In this document: positions 43,250-51,107 of the stretch, in pieces
Position numbering within the stretch: the first letter of the stretch is position 1
Layout: every line of letters starts with the position of its first letter
NCBI RefSeq assembly: GCF_052161655.1
Contig: NZ_CP197418.1
Coordinates: 3,906,001 to 3,970,000, forward strand
Origin: Novipirellula sp052161655
GTDB lineage: Bacteria; Planctomycetota; Planctomycetia; Pirellulales; Pirellulaceae
Direction: 5' to 3'
DNA: 64,000 nucleotides
Position numbers and translations under genes: made by a program
The notes under the pieces: model-generated
What the model saw: only the letters and a program-made list of their open reading frames with translations
Told to the model about the DNA's origin: nothing
Databases searched by the model: none

Positions 43250-43390
43250 TTCGCCGATATCAACGACGCGAGGCTGAGCGTGTTCTGATATATCGACACG
43301 TTTTAACACACCAAACGCATCCACCAGACTCTCGGCTACCTAACGCCAGCGGAGTTTGAAGCTCGACACGAAACCAATTTCGCTGTCTAA
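43250..43390 (+). pseudogene. IS3-family transposase C-terminal remnant
   Basis: One frame reads DARLSVF, stop, YIDTF, stop, HTKRIHQTLGYLTPAEFEA and ends at TAA 43388-43390. This is the characteristic end of IS3-type OrfB (F-Y-N-x-x-R-x-H-x-x-L-G-Y-x-x-P-x-x-F). Two in-frame stops and loss of everything upstream show a dead fragment. The rest of 43018-43657 is attC-like and intron-relic sequence. Confidence 0.75.
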
Positions 43391-43439
43391 AATCAAAATC
43401 GGGTGCCCACCAGTCTTGGGCTATCGCACAATTGGACAG

Positions 43440-43545
43440 TGATCAATTGGAGGAGCATCAAATATGTGACACCTCAACGAGAAATCTGTGGCAAACCGTG
43501 AACGCAAAGCGTATCCTAACATCCGAACGATACTGATCTATTCGC
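43440..43545 (+). mobile_element. Terminal module of a group II intron relic
   Basis: ATTGGAGGAGCATCAAATAT followed by GTGACACCTCAACGAGAAAT and TAACATCCGAACGATAC: the same 3' module as at 34148, 36836 and 42509, here without the rest. It is followed by attC-like half GCTCGATTGCGGTGACGCC (43590-43608). Confidence 0.5.
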
Positions 43546-43657
43546 TCCCAAATCCGGACTTGCCAAGCTTGGCCATCACAACGTCATCCGCTCGATTGCG
43601 GTGACGCCAATCGATATCTGACTGACGACGCTTTCGGCGTCGCTCAAAAATTTTGCG

Positions 43658-44083
43658 ATGATGAAACACCGTGCCACTATCCTGTTTGCTGCTCTGGTTA
43701 TCGCGTTCTCGCTGTATGCTATGATTCGCTATGTGGTGAATATCCCTGCTGACAAACTCGGGCAGGACGCGATTGACTATGTACAGCTGCACGGAAATGT
43801 CCAGTACATGACTGACCTCGGTCCTGGTGGCAATCCTCGCCCCGTTGACGTTACTGGCGTATTCCTGGTTGAGGGTTCTGTCAACCCAACAACGATTGGA
43901 CTGCTTCGTCATTTGCCAAACCTTGAGACCATTACGATCGGACCTGATGTTCGATTTATTCCGATTGGCTCGCCCCCCGAAGACTATCCAGTATTGACCG
44001 ACGGTGCAGCTTCCGAGCGGGCGTTGCTGCAAAAATCCTTTCCATCGTTAACTGTCCGTCTCGCTGAGACGTCTAGGAAGTAA
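43658..44083 (+). CDS. Cassette membrane-anchored hypothetical protein
   Basis: A 141-aa protein: N-terminal anchor TILFAALVIAFSLYAMIRYVV, then a soluble domain with GVFLVEGSVNPTTIGLLRHL and PNLETITIGPDVRFI, which resembles a single leucine-rich repeat turn. Family unknown. The next gene starts only 30 bases on, and the gap GGATAACCTCGCTCAACGGCGTTCC looks like an attC-like site collapsed to its two ends. Confidence 0.62.
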   Translation: MMKHRATILFAALVIAFSLYAMIRYVVNIPADKLGQDAIDYVQLHGNVQYMTDLGPGGNPRPVDVTGVFLVEGSVNPTTIGLLRHLPNLETITIGPDVRFIPIGSPPEDYPVLTDGAASERALLQKSFPSLTVRLAETSRK

Positions 44084-44112
44084 ATCGGATAACCTCGCTC
44101 AACGGCGTTCCT

Positions 44113-44535
44113 ATGAAAGTTCGTACAAAGCGACTGCTCATCGCTGTAATCGCACTGGGCCTGATATGCTGCTCAATTGCTGGGTGGACCACAATCAAAG
44201 TACTTGCTTGGGCTCGTGATCTTCCGAACCGTATCGTGATTGATGGCGATGGACTGGCCGATGCGTTTGGTTCCGCGGTTGTCCTGGCGTATCACGAAGG
44301 TCTAATCAACGGCGATACTCAAACGCAAAGCCAAATCATTCGTGACTTTATCACTTTGGTTGGCAACGATGTCGCTGCTGAAGAATGGATACGGACGGAA
44401 TACTCAGAAGACCTTCAACAGCTAACTTCATCACCTAACGCTGACGTTGCTGCTCTCGCTACCGAGTTACTCACATTGCTGTCTGAACCTGTAGACGCTG
44501 AGGAAGAAAGGAGGGCAAGTTCCGATAACGAGTAA
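44113..44535 (+). CDS. Cassette membrane-anchored hypothetical protein
   Basis: A 140-aa protein. Residues 7-30 are an N-terminal anchor (LLIAVIALGLICCSIAGW); the rest is helical and acidic, with SAVVLAYHEGLINGDTQTQS and an Asp/Glu-rich C-terminus (SEPVDAEEERRASSDNE). No domain recognised. After its stop, 44555-44581 carries half of the CGGTACCTGGCC repeat also seen at 48616 and 59518. Confidence 0.62.
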   Translation: MKVRTKRLLIAVIALGLICCSIAGWTTIKVLAWARDLPNRIVIDGDGLADAFGSAVVLAYHEGLINGDTQTQSQIIRDFITLVGNDVAAEEWIRTEYSEDLQQLTSSPNADVAALATELLTLLSEPVDAEEERRASSDNE

Positions 44536-44680
44536 ATGGAACGGCGGAATTGAAATATCGGTACCTGGCCTCCTTGCCTCTCTCAAACAGATGTAGCGAT
44601 TGACACGTTTTGCCACTTCGATGATTGCCTGTGCCTTTCTAATTTGTAGATTGGTGCCGCGACTATTAATCGCACATCAA

Positions 44681-44770
44681 TGACAATCCGTTGGCCGTGC
44701 AACCGTACGCTGCAAGGGTCCTGAAATTTTCGTCTGTTCGCCGCGGCCCGGTGAACAGACGCGTTCGTCA
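44681..44770 (+). repeat. attC-like site 15
   Basis: Left TGACAATCCGTTGGCCGTGC, right GTTCGCCGCGGCCCGGTG and GCGTTCGTC. GTTGGCCGTG pairs with CGCGGCC around the base of the hairpin. Confidence 0.55.
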
Positions 44771-44790
44771 ACTACAACTCGTGAGAAACA

Positions 44791-45315
44791 ATGCCACAAA
44801 ACCTATCGTATTTTGCCTTTGTGGCGTTGACTTGCCTAAACGCATTGGGATGCACAGGGTCCACAGTGCCGCCGAAAGGTACAAGTATCACCGGCGAGTC
44901 TGGAGGATGTGGCGACTTCATCGCTTACCGATTCAATCAGTCTCGAACATCGGCCGTCGTCATTACAGTCGATGGAGACCAACTGAAACTGTCGGAGGAA
45001 CCGACGCTGATTGATCTTGGGCCGGAGACAACCGGTATTCGCATCGAAGTATATCAGTTTAAGCATCCGGCTGGCACGTACTTTTGTGATGATGTAGGCG
45101 GAGATCCAGAGCCGATTGCCAAATGGACGGTCACTGGCGGAAACGTCAGGGTAATTCGCAAAGCAGCTCAGCCGCCGGCGAGTCTGTCGATTGCTACTCA
45201 CAAAGTTTCCGTTGTTTTGAAGAACGCTACAATAATGCACAACAAGACGAGTGCGGTCGCAGACTTTGGCGACGTTCGGCTCGATGATGTTTGGGTAGGA
45301 TGGTACGCTGGATGA
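44791..45315 (+). CDS. Cassette lipoprotein, unknown function
   Basis: A 174-aa protein with a lipoprotein signal (YFAFVALTCLNALGC, Cys21). The mature part is beta-rich: FIAYRFNQSRTSAVVITVDG, TGIRIEVYQFKHPAGTYFC and KVSVVLKNATIMHNKTSAVA, compatible with an Ig-like or jelly-roll fold. Two cysteines (SGGCGDF and TYFCDD) may pair. No family assigned. Confidence 0.67.
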   Translation: MPQNLSYFAFVALTCLNALGCTGSTVPPKGTSITGESGGCGDFIAYRFNQSRTSAVVITVDGDQLKLSEEPTLIDLGPETTGIRIEVYQFKHPAGTYFCDDVGGDPEPIAKWTVTGGNVRVIRKAAQPPASLSIATHKVSVVLKNATIMHNKTSAVADFGDVRLDDVWVGWYAG

Positions 45316-45321
45316 ATTCCC

Positions 45322-45401
45322 AAATACTTGCGTGAAGCGGAGCGGCGTAATTTGGAACCGACGCCTAACCTCGCCGTCCGGCTACGCAATGTGTTATCCG
45401 A
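45322..45401 (+). repeat. attC-like site 16
   Basis: The clearest hairpin: CTTGCGTGAAGCGGAGCGGCG pairs along its length with CGCCGTCCGGCTACGCAA, leaving isolated unpaired bases on the left arm only. Right end GTGTTATCCG, the best GTTATCC box in the array. Confidence 0.72.
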
Positions 45402-45833
45402 GTGAAATCTCAAACTGAAGGTGTAGCGATTCCTCAACTCATTCTGCTGACTGCAATCACACTTGCTTGCCTCTGGATCGTGGGCGAGGCGATGGACAAG
45501 CCCGCAATTCGGCGAATCGCAGGTCCGCTGTTCGTCGCCATTGTCGTCGCCATCGCATATGGCGCGGCGGCGTTACGCACTTCGTTTGACGATTCGATCC
45601 GACACTCCGGTGCGACGAAGGACTTCGTCGCAGCACTTGTCAATGCGATCGATCGCGGCGATGTCGACGCCGCACACGCAGAGTTACGTCGATTTGACGC
45701 TGAATCGATCGAGACTTATGAGGGTGGCGCTTTCCTACGATGGTTACGCGAACCCGTTGAACGACTGAGTACTAACGGTCAGGCGGCTGTCTCGCCAGCG
45801 TCCGAAGTAACTAACGCACCAAGCGGCGAGTAA
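45402..45833 (+). CDS. Cassette membrane protein
   Basis: A 143-aa protein with two transmembrane segments (LILLTAITLACLWIVGEAM; IAGPLFVAIVVAIAYGAAAL) and a helical soluble tail (DFVAALVNAIDRGDVDAAHA). It starts with GTG one base after an attC-like end. Its TAA stop lies in GTAACC, the left end of the next site. Family unknown. Confidence 0.62.
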   Translation: MKSQTEGVAIPQLILLTAITLACLWIVGEAMDKPAIRRIAGPLFVAIVVAIAYGAAALRTSFDDSIRHSGATKDFVAALVNAIDRGDVDAAHAELRRFDAESIETYEGGAFLRWLREPVERLSTNGQAAVSPASEVTNAPSGE

Positions 45834-45925
45834 CCTGAGAATTGCACGCCAGTCGCCGAGTCGTGTTTATCAGCAATCTTCGATCACTCACGGCGACCGC
45901 GTGGTCGCCGTGAGTGATCGGATCG
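45830..45925 (+). repeat. attC-like site 17 with perfect palindrome
   Basis: Left GTAACCTGAGAATTGCACGC, arm CAGTCGCCGAGTCGTG. The right half contains a perfect 18-bp inverted repeat, CGATCACTCACGGCGACC at 45881-45898 with its complement at 45903-45920 around GCGT, so the right arm can fold on itself. Confidence 0.65.
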
Positions 45926-45950
45926 TACGGTTTTGGCATCGGATTTCCGC

Positions 45951-46349
45951 ATGACAGGGTTCGCATACATCGCCGGATTTCTCGTCTTTTGCTTGTTCGC
46001 GTGCTTCGTCGTTTTTGTCGGACGCGTCGTTATTAATGGCGTGCTTGAACGACCTTCGGGATTGCTCCGCGAATGGCACCGAACCATTCCCCATTCTGGT
46101 TCCGACGCATCTTTCCCGTCGTCGTACGAGCAATGGGATGCAGCTGTCGCGATACTTGACGTTGATGCGAAGCTGATCCGTGAATGGCACTCACCCTACA
46201 CATACGGGGATGGCGTCTATCGCGAGTACCGAATCGACGATACTTATGTGCTGATCGAACTTGACCGTCTAAATGGATTTACCATTTCGGGCAAACGGGC
46301 CGTTGCTGAGCCACTATCGGAGCAAATTGAGAGCGAGGCCAAGGTCTGA
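45951..46349 (+). CDS. Cassette membrane-anchored hypothetical protein
   Basis: A 132-aa protein: N-terminal transmembrane segment FAYIAGFLVFCLFACFVVFV, then a soluble part with YEQWDAAVAILDVDAKLIRE and VYREYRIDDTYVLIELDRLN. The last codons and TGA stop (GGTCTGA) belong to the intron-relic segment starting at 46341, so the C-terminus may be chimeric. A TTG at 45933 is an alternative start. Family unknown. Confidence 0.62.
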   Translation: MTGFAYIAGFLVFCLFACFVVFVGRVVINGVLERPSGLLREWHRTIPHSGSDASFPSSYEQWDAAVAILDVDAKLIREWHSPYTYGDGVYREYRIDDTYVLIELDRLNGFTISGKRAVAEPLSEQIESEAKV

Positions 46350-46690
46350 TTGACGCGCGGGTGTGAATCCCGCCTCGGTAAGTGCAAGCCAGGAGACTAG
46401 TGCTGCGTCGCAGCTAAGAATTGGGGTTGGTGGTAGCGGAAGTCGTCAAGACTTTTGGTGTATTTGCCCGCCGATCCGAAACTCTCGCGCGAGTTCCACT
46501 ACCCTAAAAGTAAGCTGCGACGCAGCACTAGGTTAGGAATTGGGAGCCAGATGCTGTAACGCGGCACGGTCGGATCTGAGAGAGGGCGAGGTCAATGAGG
46601 CACAGTTAGAATCTTCTAATAGCGATTAAAGAAAACGGTGGCACACAGGGAATGCAAACCTTAACCTAAACAATAGAGACCTCGGTCGAC
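46341..46690 (+). mobile_element. Group II intron relic split by a MITE
   Basis: A domain I-type segment AAGGTCTGATTGACGCGCGG continuing to AAGCCAGGAGAC (46341-46397), then the MITE, then a domain V-like hairpin at 46544-46577 (GAGCCAGATGCTG, CACGGTCGGATC), GAGAGAGGG, and a 3' module (GGTGGCACACAGGGAATGC to CTAAACAATAGAGACCTCGG) also present at 49070-49130. Confidence 0.6.
46398..46530. mobile_element. 133-bp MITE with 18-bp terminal inverted repeats
   Basis: Ends TAGTGCTGCGTCGCAGCT and its exact complement AGCTGCGACGCAGCACTA. The outermost TA on both sides could be a TA target duplication, as in IS630/Tc1-type elements. Interior GGTAGCGGAAGTCGTCAAGA resembles the hairpins at 50862 and 62328. 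No coding capacity. Confidence 0.75.
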
Positions 46691-46802
46691 TCGCCCAGAG
46701 TGGTCGACAGCGAAAGTGTTGGAATCTGAGTCCTTGGCGGAAGCCCGGCTAGATCGGTTCCAGCTTTTTCCAATACTCAATTCCCATGCTGAAGGTTCAT
46801 TC

Positions 46803-48584
46803 ATGGCTACTATTTCTGGGCGAACCGTCTTAATCCATTTGGCCGCCGCCCTCGTTGCGTGCTTGGCCTTTGGCGTCGCTGCACGCTGCGAGGATAAGCC
46901 CGGCTTACCCGACGCGACTATTCAGTCGGACAGTGTGGCCGACCGAACTATCGTTGCTCGTGACTTGTCCGAGTTCCGCGCTGCGACTGAAATGCCGGCG
47001 GTATCACCCGCTCTTGCCGACGCGGGAAAGGATGATCTTGTAATTACTTACAGCGACATGCCTGGAACCGGCAACCTGACAGCCGTGGTGCTCAAGCCGA
47101 GGCCACGCGAGGGCGTGTACGACATTCCTGAACCTCCCACCCAAGCAAATGTGTTTCGCTTTTTGGGCGACCATTTAGAGGAAGCAGCGAAGAAAGGTGT
47201 TGGGCTGGTGCGATTTCCCCGAGGAAAGACAATCGCGATTGCTCCACCACGGATCGGAGCGTTGCATCTGAACCTCGAAGGCTTTACGGACACGGTGATC
47301 GACCTGAATGGTTGTACGCTACGATGCACCGAGCCTTCCACGGCGATCGTTATCGAAAAGTGCCACCGGATGGTGTTGAGGAATGGAACGATCCACGGCA
47401 GTTCTCTGCTCGCCACGATCGCTCGCGTCGAGCCGGATGATACCGAGGCGGGGATCCGATTTGCCGTACTTCCGGAGTATCGCGCAGCATTGGAGAAGAG
47501 TTTCGATGGTAAACCGCAATTGATCACCGTCGGCGATGCCGAACCGGCGCCGCAAGGTGGTTGGCGGATGCGAGTGGCGGGGTACAGCGAACTGTTCGTC
47601 AACCGCGGGACCAAGACCAATAATTTCGTTTATCACGAAGGCAGTTTCGTTGCAAAGTCGCCGCGGGACACCAGTCGCCCATTTGAACCTGGCAATCATG
47701 TGTGGCTTCTCCATCGTAACAATGCTGGATTTGGTGTCCTCATCAATAACGAGGACGGAAACTCGGACCTAAGTTTTGAGGACCTCGAGTTTGTCAACAT
47801 TCCGGGCATGGTTATCGCGGGTGAAGTCAACCGAGGAATTCACGTCAACCGGGTCAAGTTGCGACTGGACCCGGACGATCCATTGGCTTTCTTTGCCGCG
47901 TCATCGGACGGTATCCACATCAATGGCAACGGTGGCGACGTGGTGATCGAGAACTGCGAGCTCGGCCCCAATGGCGACGACAAAATCACTAACAAAGGCA
48001 ATTATTGGGCAGTTACTGCCATCGATCCAGCCACGAAGAAGATTACGGTCGAACCGCCAGTCAAGAAATCGAACATTAATAGTTGGGGTGAACCCGGACA
48101 GAAGGTCATCTTCATCCGTGGCGACTTTACCGTCATCGGGACATCAACTCTGGCAGGCGATCCGTTTCGCGACACTAGCAAGCGTCATGTGCTGGAATTG
48201 ACCGAGATTCCGCCGGGCGTCGAGATCGGCACCCTGGTTGGTAACGTTGACAACGCTGGAGCACGGATGGTAGTTCGCAACAACATCTTACGCGACACTC
48301 GGGCCCAAGGGGTACTCGTGCAAACGCAGCACGTGGTTGTCGAAGACAACACGTTCGAAGGCATCGTCGGCCCCGCGGTCAAGGTCGCTCTGTCACTGAA
48401 CGATTGGTACGAATCCGTCGCGACCGGAAATATTCTGATCCGGGGAAACACATTCCGTCGTTCGTCGTTAAGCCTGCGCAAGTCCCGAGATCTCATCCAC
48501 CTCGATCAGCGAAACGATGGCGGCGAAGCTGTGTCGGTTATCGACAGCGTCCGGATCGAAGGGAATAAAATGGAGCATGAGTAG
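46803..48584 (+). CDS. Secreted right-handed parallel beta-helix protein
   Basis: A 593-aa protein with a signal peptide (VLIHLAAALVACLAFGVAAR). The pectin-lyase-like beta-helix starts near residue 135 (LVRFPRGKTIAIAPPRI) and continues in turns such as TAIVIEKCHRMVLRNGTIHG, SSDGIHINGNGGDVVIENCE, and MVVRNNILRDTRAQGVLVQT. The DGIHINGNGGDVVIENC pattern with Asp pairs is like GH28/GH110-type glycosidases, so polysaccharide binding or cleavage is plausible but not shown. ATG 46803 gives the clean signal peptide. Confidence 0.83.
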   Translation: MATISGRTVLIHLAAALVACLAFGVAARCEDKPGLPDATIQSDSVADRTIVARDLSEFRAATEMPAVSPALADAGKDDLVITYSDMPGTGNLTAVVLKPRPREGVYDIPEPPTQANVFRFLGDHLEEAAKKGVGLVRFPRGKTIAIAPPRIGALHLNLEGFTDTVIDLNGCTLRCTEPSTAIVIEKCHRMVLRNGTIHGSSLLATIARVEPDDTEAGIRFAVLPEYRAALEKSFDGKPQLITVGDAEPAPQGGWRMRVAGYSELFVNRGTKTNNFVYHEGSFVAKSPRDTSRPFEPGNHVWLLHRNNAGFGVLINNEDGNSDLSFEDLEFVNIPGMVIAGEVNRGIHVNRVKLRLDPDDPLAFFAASSDGIHINGNGGDVVIENCELGPNGDDKITNKGNYWAVTAIDPATKKITVEPPVKKSNINSWGEPGQKVIFIRGDFTVIGTSTLAGDPFRDTSKRHVLELTEIPPGVEIGTLVGNVDNAGARMVVRNNILRDTRAQGVLVQTQHVVVEDNTFEGIVGPAVKVALSLNDWYESVATGNILIRGNTFRRSSLSLRKSRDLIHLDQRNDGGEAVSVIDSVRIEGNKMEHE

Positions 48585-48615
48585 CCATCAACGCGTTTGC
48601 AAATTGAGTAAGAGA

Positions 48616-48679
48616 GGGGGGCAGGTACCGATAATGATCAACCCAAACAGCAAAAACGACGACACGGTACCTGCCCCCC
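48616..48679. repeat. Perfect 15-bp terminal inverted repeat element
   Basis: GGGGGGCAGGTACCG at 48616-48630 and its exact complement at 48665-48679, enclosing 34 bp. Related imperfect copy at 59518-59580 and half copies at 44555 and 56139. Confidence 0.78.
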
Positions 48680-48807
48680 ATCCTCTTCGCAAGCCGGCGA
48701 AGGCGACGATCGTGCCGTCCTCGTTCTGTACCTCACGTGGCGACCCGCGAAGGACTGAGTTGGACCTGATGGTAGACGTCTAATCTGTGCCGAACCATGC
48801 GGCGAGC

Positions 48808-49130
48808 GTGAGGACTGGAAAGGTCTGATTGACGAGCGAGTGGTAATCCCGCCTGGAGAAGTGCTAGCCAGGAGACCAGGATGGGAGAGATGAGTCTGGA
48901 TCGCATTCAAACGATCCCATCAGATTCCGTCGGCCAGTCGTTTCGTTGATCGTTTACGGCTGTGGGTGACGTGTGGGTGCCGAATGCTGTAACGCGGCTC
49001 GTCCAGGTCGGAAAGGGCCCGATGGCTAATGAGGCACGGTTAAAATTATTGTGGCACCACTTAGGGAAATTGGTGGCACACAGTGATCACTAACCTTAAC
49101 CTAAGCGATAGAAACCTCGGATTACTCGCC
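48808..49130 (+). mobile_element. Group II intron relic
   Basis: 5' end GTGAGGACTGGAAAGGTCTG (GTGCG changed to GTGAG), the domain I segment ending AGCCAGGAGACC at 48879, a domain V-like hairpin at 48977-49009 (GTGCCGAATGCTG, CTCGTCCAGGTC) and the GGTGGCACACAG 3' module. Interior mostly deleted. Fills most of 48585-49255. Confidence 0.6.
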
Positions 49131-49255
49131 AAGCAACGGCCAATCGCGTGTGCTTAGATCGAGCATCAACAGCGGCGGCTCGATTATCATAATTTGTCAT
49201 TCGACACGTCCAGATAAAATCCTATTTCCTCTCTATTCAAACAAAGGTGCGTCTA

Positions 49256-49681
49256 ATGCCAATCAGCGTACGACAAATGGCGACTTACCTTCTAATGCTT
49301 ATTGCAACGGCTGGCGTCGCCTACGCGGAAGACGCTCGCTTTGTGCCGATTCAAACGCTGACGCCATCGCAATTGAACGAAGTGATTAACGTCAACTTGC
49401 GACAAGATTTCGGAGACGACTCTATCGAGCTTGCGATTGATCAGTCGCAATTGCGAACCGACGAGAATGGAAAGATCATTGCGATGCGTGTATCGACTCT
49501 CCCAGCCATGGGGCATATTTCGGATGCTGGGGCCGATAAGATGCTGGCTGAACGAAACGGTCCGCATTGGTTGCTAAGCAAGAAGCAAAACGGTAAACCA
49601 AATCGCGTAGCCCCCCAGGGCAAATGGAGATGGGACACGGGCATCCGCATCAAACTTCCAGCGGGATTCAATGCAAACTGA
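49256..49681 (+). CDS. Secreted hypothetical protein
   Basis: A 141-aa protein with a signal peptide (MATYLLMLIATAGVAYA, within the first 25 residues). The mature part begins EDARFVPIQTLTPSQLNEVI and is mixed alpha/beta with no recognised motif. ATG 49256 has an AAAGG site eight bases upstream. It follows an intron relic; the segment 49790-49870 downstream has a GCGTTGCTCGCGGAGTCGCA that may be a broken attC-like site. Confidence 0.65.
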   Translation: MPISVRQMATYLLMLIATAGVAYAEDARFVPIQTLTPSQLNEVINVNLRQDFGDDSIELAIDQSQLRTDENGKIIAMRVSTLPAMGHISDAGADKMLAERNGPHWLLSKKQNGKPNRVAPQGKWRWDTGIRIKLPAGFNAN

Positions 49682-49922
49682 CGTATGGCTGGCTCCTAAA
49701 ACGTCGAGACACAAGGCAATGCACCTGCGCACCAACGAGGATTTTCATGGCGGCTGGGGTTGACCGGAACACAACGAACTCGGCAAAACAAATCTGGCAT
49801 AACTAGGCGTTGCTCGCGGAGTCGCAGGCCGCGAGATTTCTGAAGTCAATGTCGTTTTCCGTATTCCGGTTAAAGCAGTCGTCATATGGTCGACGTGTAA
49901 ACACAAAGAGGAACGGCACATA

Positions 49923-50563
49923 ATGGTGTTGTCAGCGAGAGCCCAGAAGCTTGTCTCCGAAGTAACCAACGGAGAAGTGAAACTAGGCGATATTAAAAAA
50001 CGTGGCAAAGAAATCAAAAAAGACCATGACTTGGCAATGGAGCTTTGGTCAACGGGCGATTTCTACCCTCGCCTTCTCTCGATTCTTATATTCGATAAGA
50101 AACTCCTGACGCAGAATGTGATTGATCAGCTTGCATCCGATATGTCTGGGCATGAGGATGAGGAACGCAACCAGCTGGCAGACTGGCTTTTGGCGAACCA
50201 GTTAATGAAAGACAAGAAAACTATTTCCCTGATGGAGAAATGGGAAAAGAATTCTTCACCCACTCTGCGTCGATTGTTCTGGTACTACCAAGCTCGCTTG
50301 CGTTGGACAGGGCAGGCTCCTCCCGAAAATAGCGCCGACTTGCTGGATTCCTTGGAGAGCGATATGGCGAACGCTGAACCTGACGTTCAATGGGCGATGA
50401 ATTTCTGCGCTGGACAAATTGGTGTTCATCAGCCCAAATTCCGATCTAGATGTATCAGACTTGGGAAAAACCTTGGGCTTTACAAGGACCAACAAGTTGC
50501 AAAAACCGTACACCATCCTACCTGCCAGAGTTTATAAGGATCGAGGTCGCAAAGCGTGAATGA
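49923..50563 (+). CDS. AlkD-like DNA alkylation repair protein, -1 frameshift near 3' end
   Basis: HEAT-like-repeat DNA glycosylase family member, which excises alkylated bases. GEVKLGDIKKRGKEIKKDH, ELWSTGDFYPRLLSILIFDK, EDEERNQLADWLLANQLM and FWYYQARLRWTGQAPP follow the family closely. The zero frame ends at 50537 with an atypical tail (KTVHHPTCQSL). A -1 shift in the run of five A at about 50501-50505 instead gives RTPSYLPEFIRIEVAKRE and a stop at 50561-50563, the expected C-terminus. So the gene is either recoded, recently broken, or carries a sequencing indel. Coordinates given cover the restored frame. Confidence 0.8.
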
Positions 50564-50618
50564 GACTCAGGAGTTATGGCATCCGTTCATCACAGGCTAC
50601 GGGATCTTAAAGTGATGG

Positions 50619-50663
50619 AGATGCCGACTGGCAATGTCTGACTGACTGGCGGGTGTGAACCCA
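50619..50663 (+). mobile_element. Group II intron 5' fragment
   Basis: GATGCCGACTGGCAATGTCT then GACTGACTGGCGGGTGTGAACCC, matching the 5'/domain I segment at 46341 and 48808. It is cut 14 bases before a MITE. Confidence 0.45.
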
Positions 50664-50676
50664 CTGGCCGCTCGCC

Positions 50677-50810
50677 CAATGCCATCTACTTTGTTATCGG
50701 CACGGCGCGAGCCGTCCGGTTGCAGCGAGAAAAACGTTCAATTTAGGCCGGGCGGCTTTCGCCGCACCGCTGACAAAACCACCCGGTTAGTGCCAAAGTA
50801 GATGGCATTG
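50677..50810. mobile_element. 134-bp MITE with 17-bp terminal inverted repeats
   Basis: CAATGCCATCTACTTTG at 50677-50693 and its exact complement at 50794-50810, with GGCCGC just outside each end. No coding capacity. Confidence 0.75.
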
Positions 50811-50861
50811 GCCGCGCACCGTCCATCGAGAAACTGCAAGGACCTTTGGAGTAATTGCTGT

Positions 50862-50928
50862 CGTAGCGGAACTCGACAAGAGTTTCGACCAGCCTGGAAA
50901 ATGAACGTCTTGACGACTTGCGCTACGG
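50862..50928. repeat. GTAGCGGAAGTCGTCAAGA-type hairpin
   Basis: CGTAGCGGAACTCGACAAGA at the left and GTCTTGACGACTTGCGCTACG at the right, imperfectly complementary; same family as 62328-62395 and the core of the 46398 MITE. Confidence 0.65.
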
Positions 50929-51107
50929 GAAATCCCGTCACTTATGGTGCGGGATCAGGTACTTGATCCGATCTTCCAAAGTTAACATCTGGTCATGGTG
51001 CCACGGCGGCGGCGGATTGGCTTCCGGTTGGACAACTCCGAAAAGTGCTTGGAAACTTACTCAGCGTTGTGTACTCGAATGAAATTAACAATTCAAGGTA
51101 TAGCTCA

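Larger units (their letters stand above)
28947..46350 (+). mobile_element. Decayed integron: truncated integrase plus cassette array
   Basis: Overall feature for the region. It rests on the integrase remnant at the left end, about 18 short genes almost all on the plus strand, and about 18 imperfect hairpins with attC-like ends between them. The preceding gene's stop codon lies in or beside the left end of the site at 38289 and 45830. The genes are of unrelated, mostly unknown families, as in integron cassettes. The array is broken by group II intron relics and by one minus-strand gene, so it is probably no longer mobile. Confidence 0.65.
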
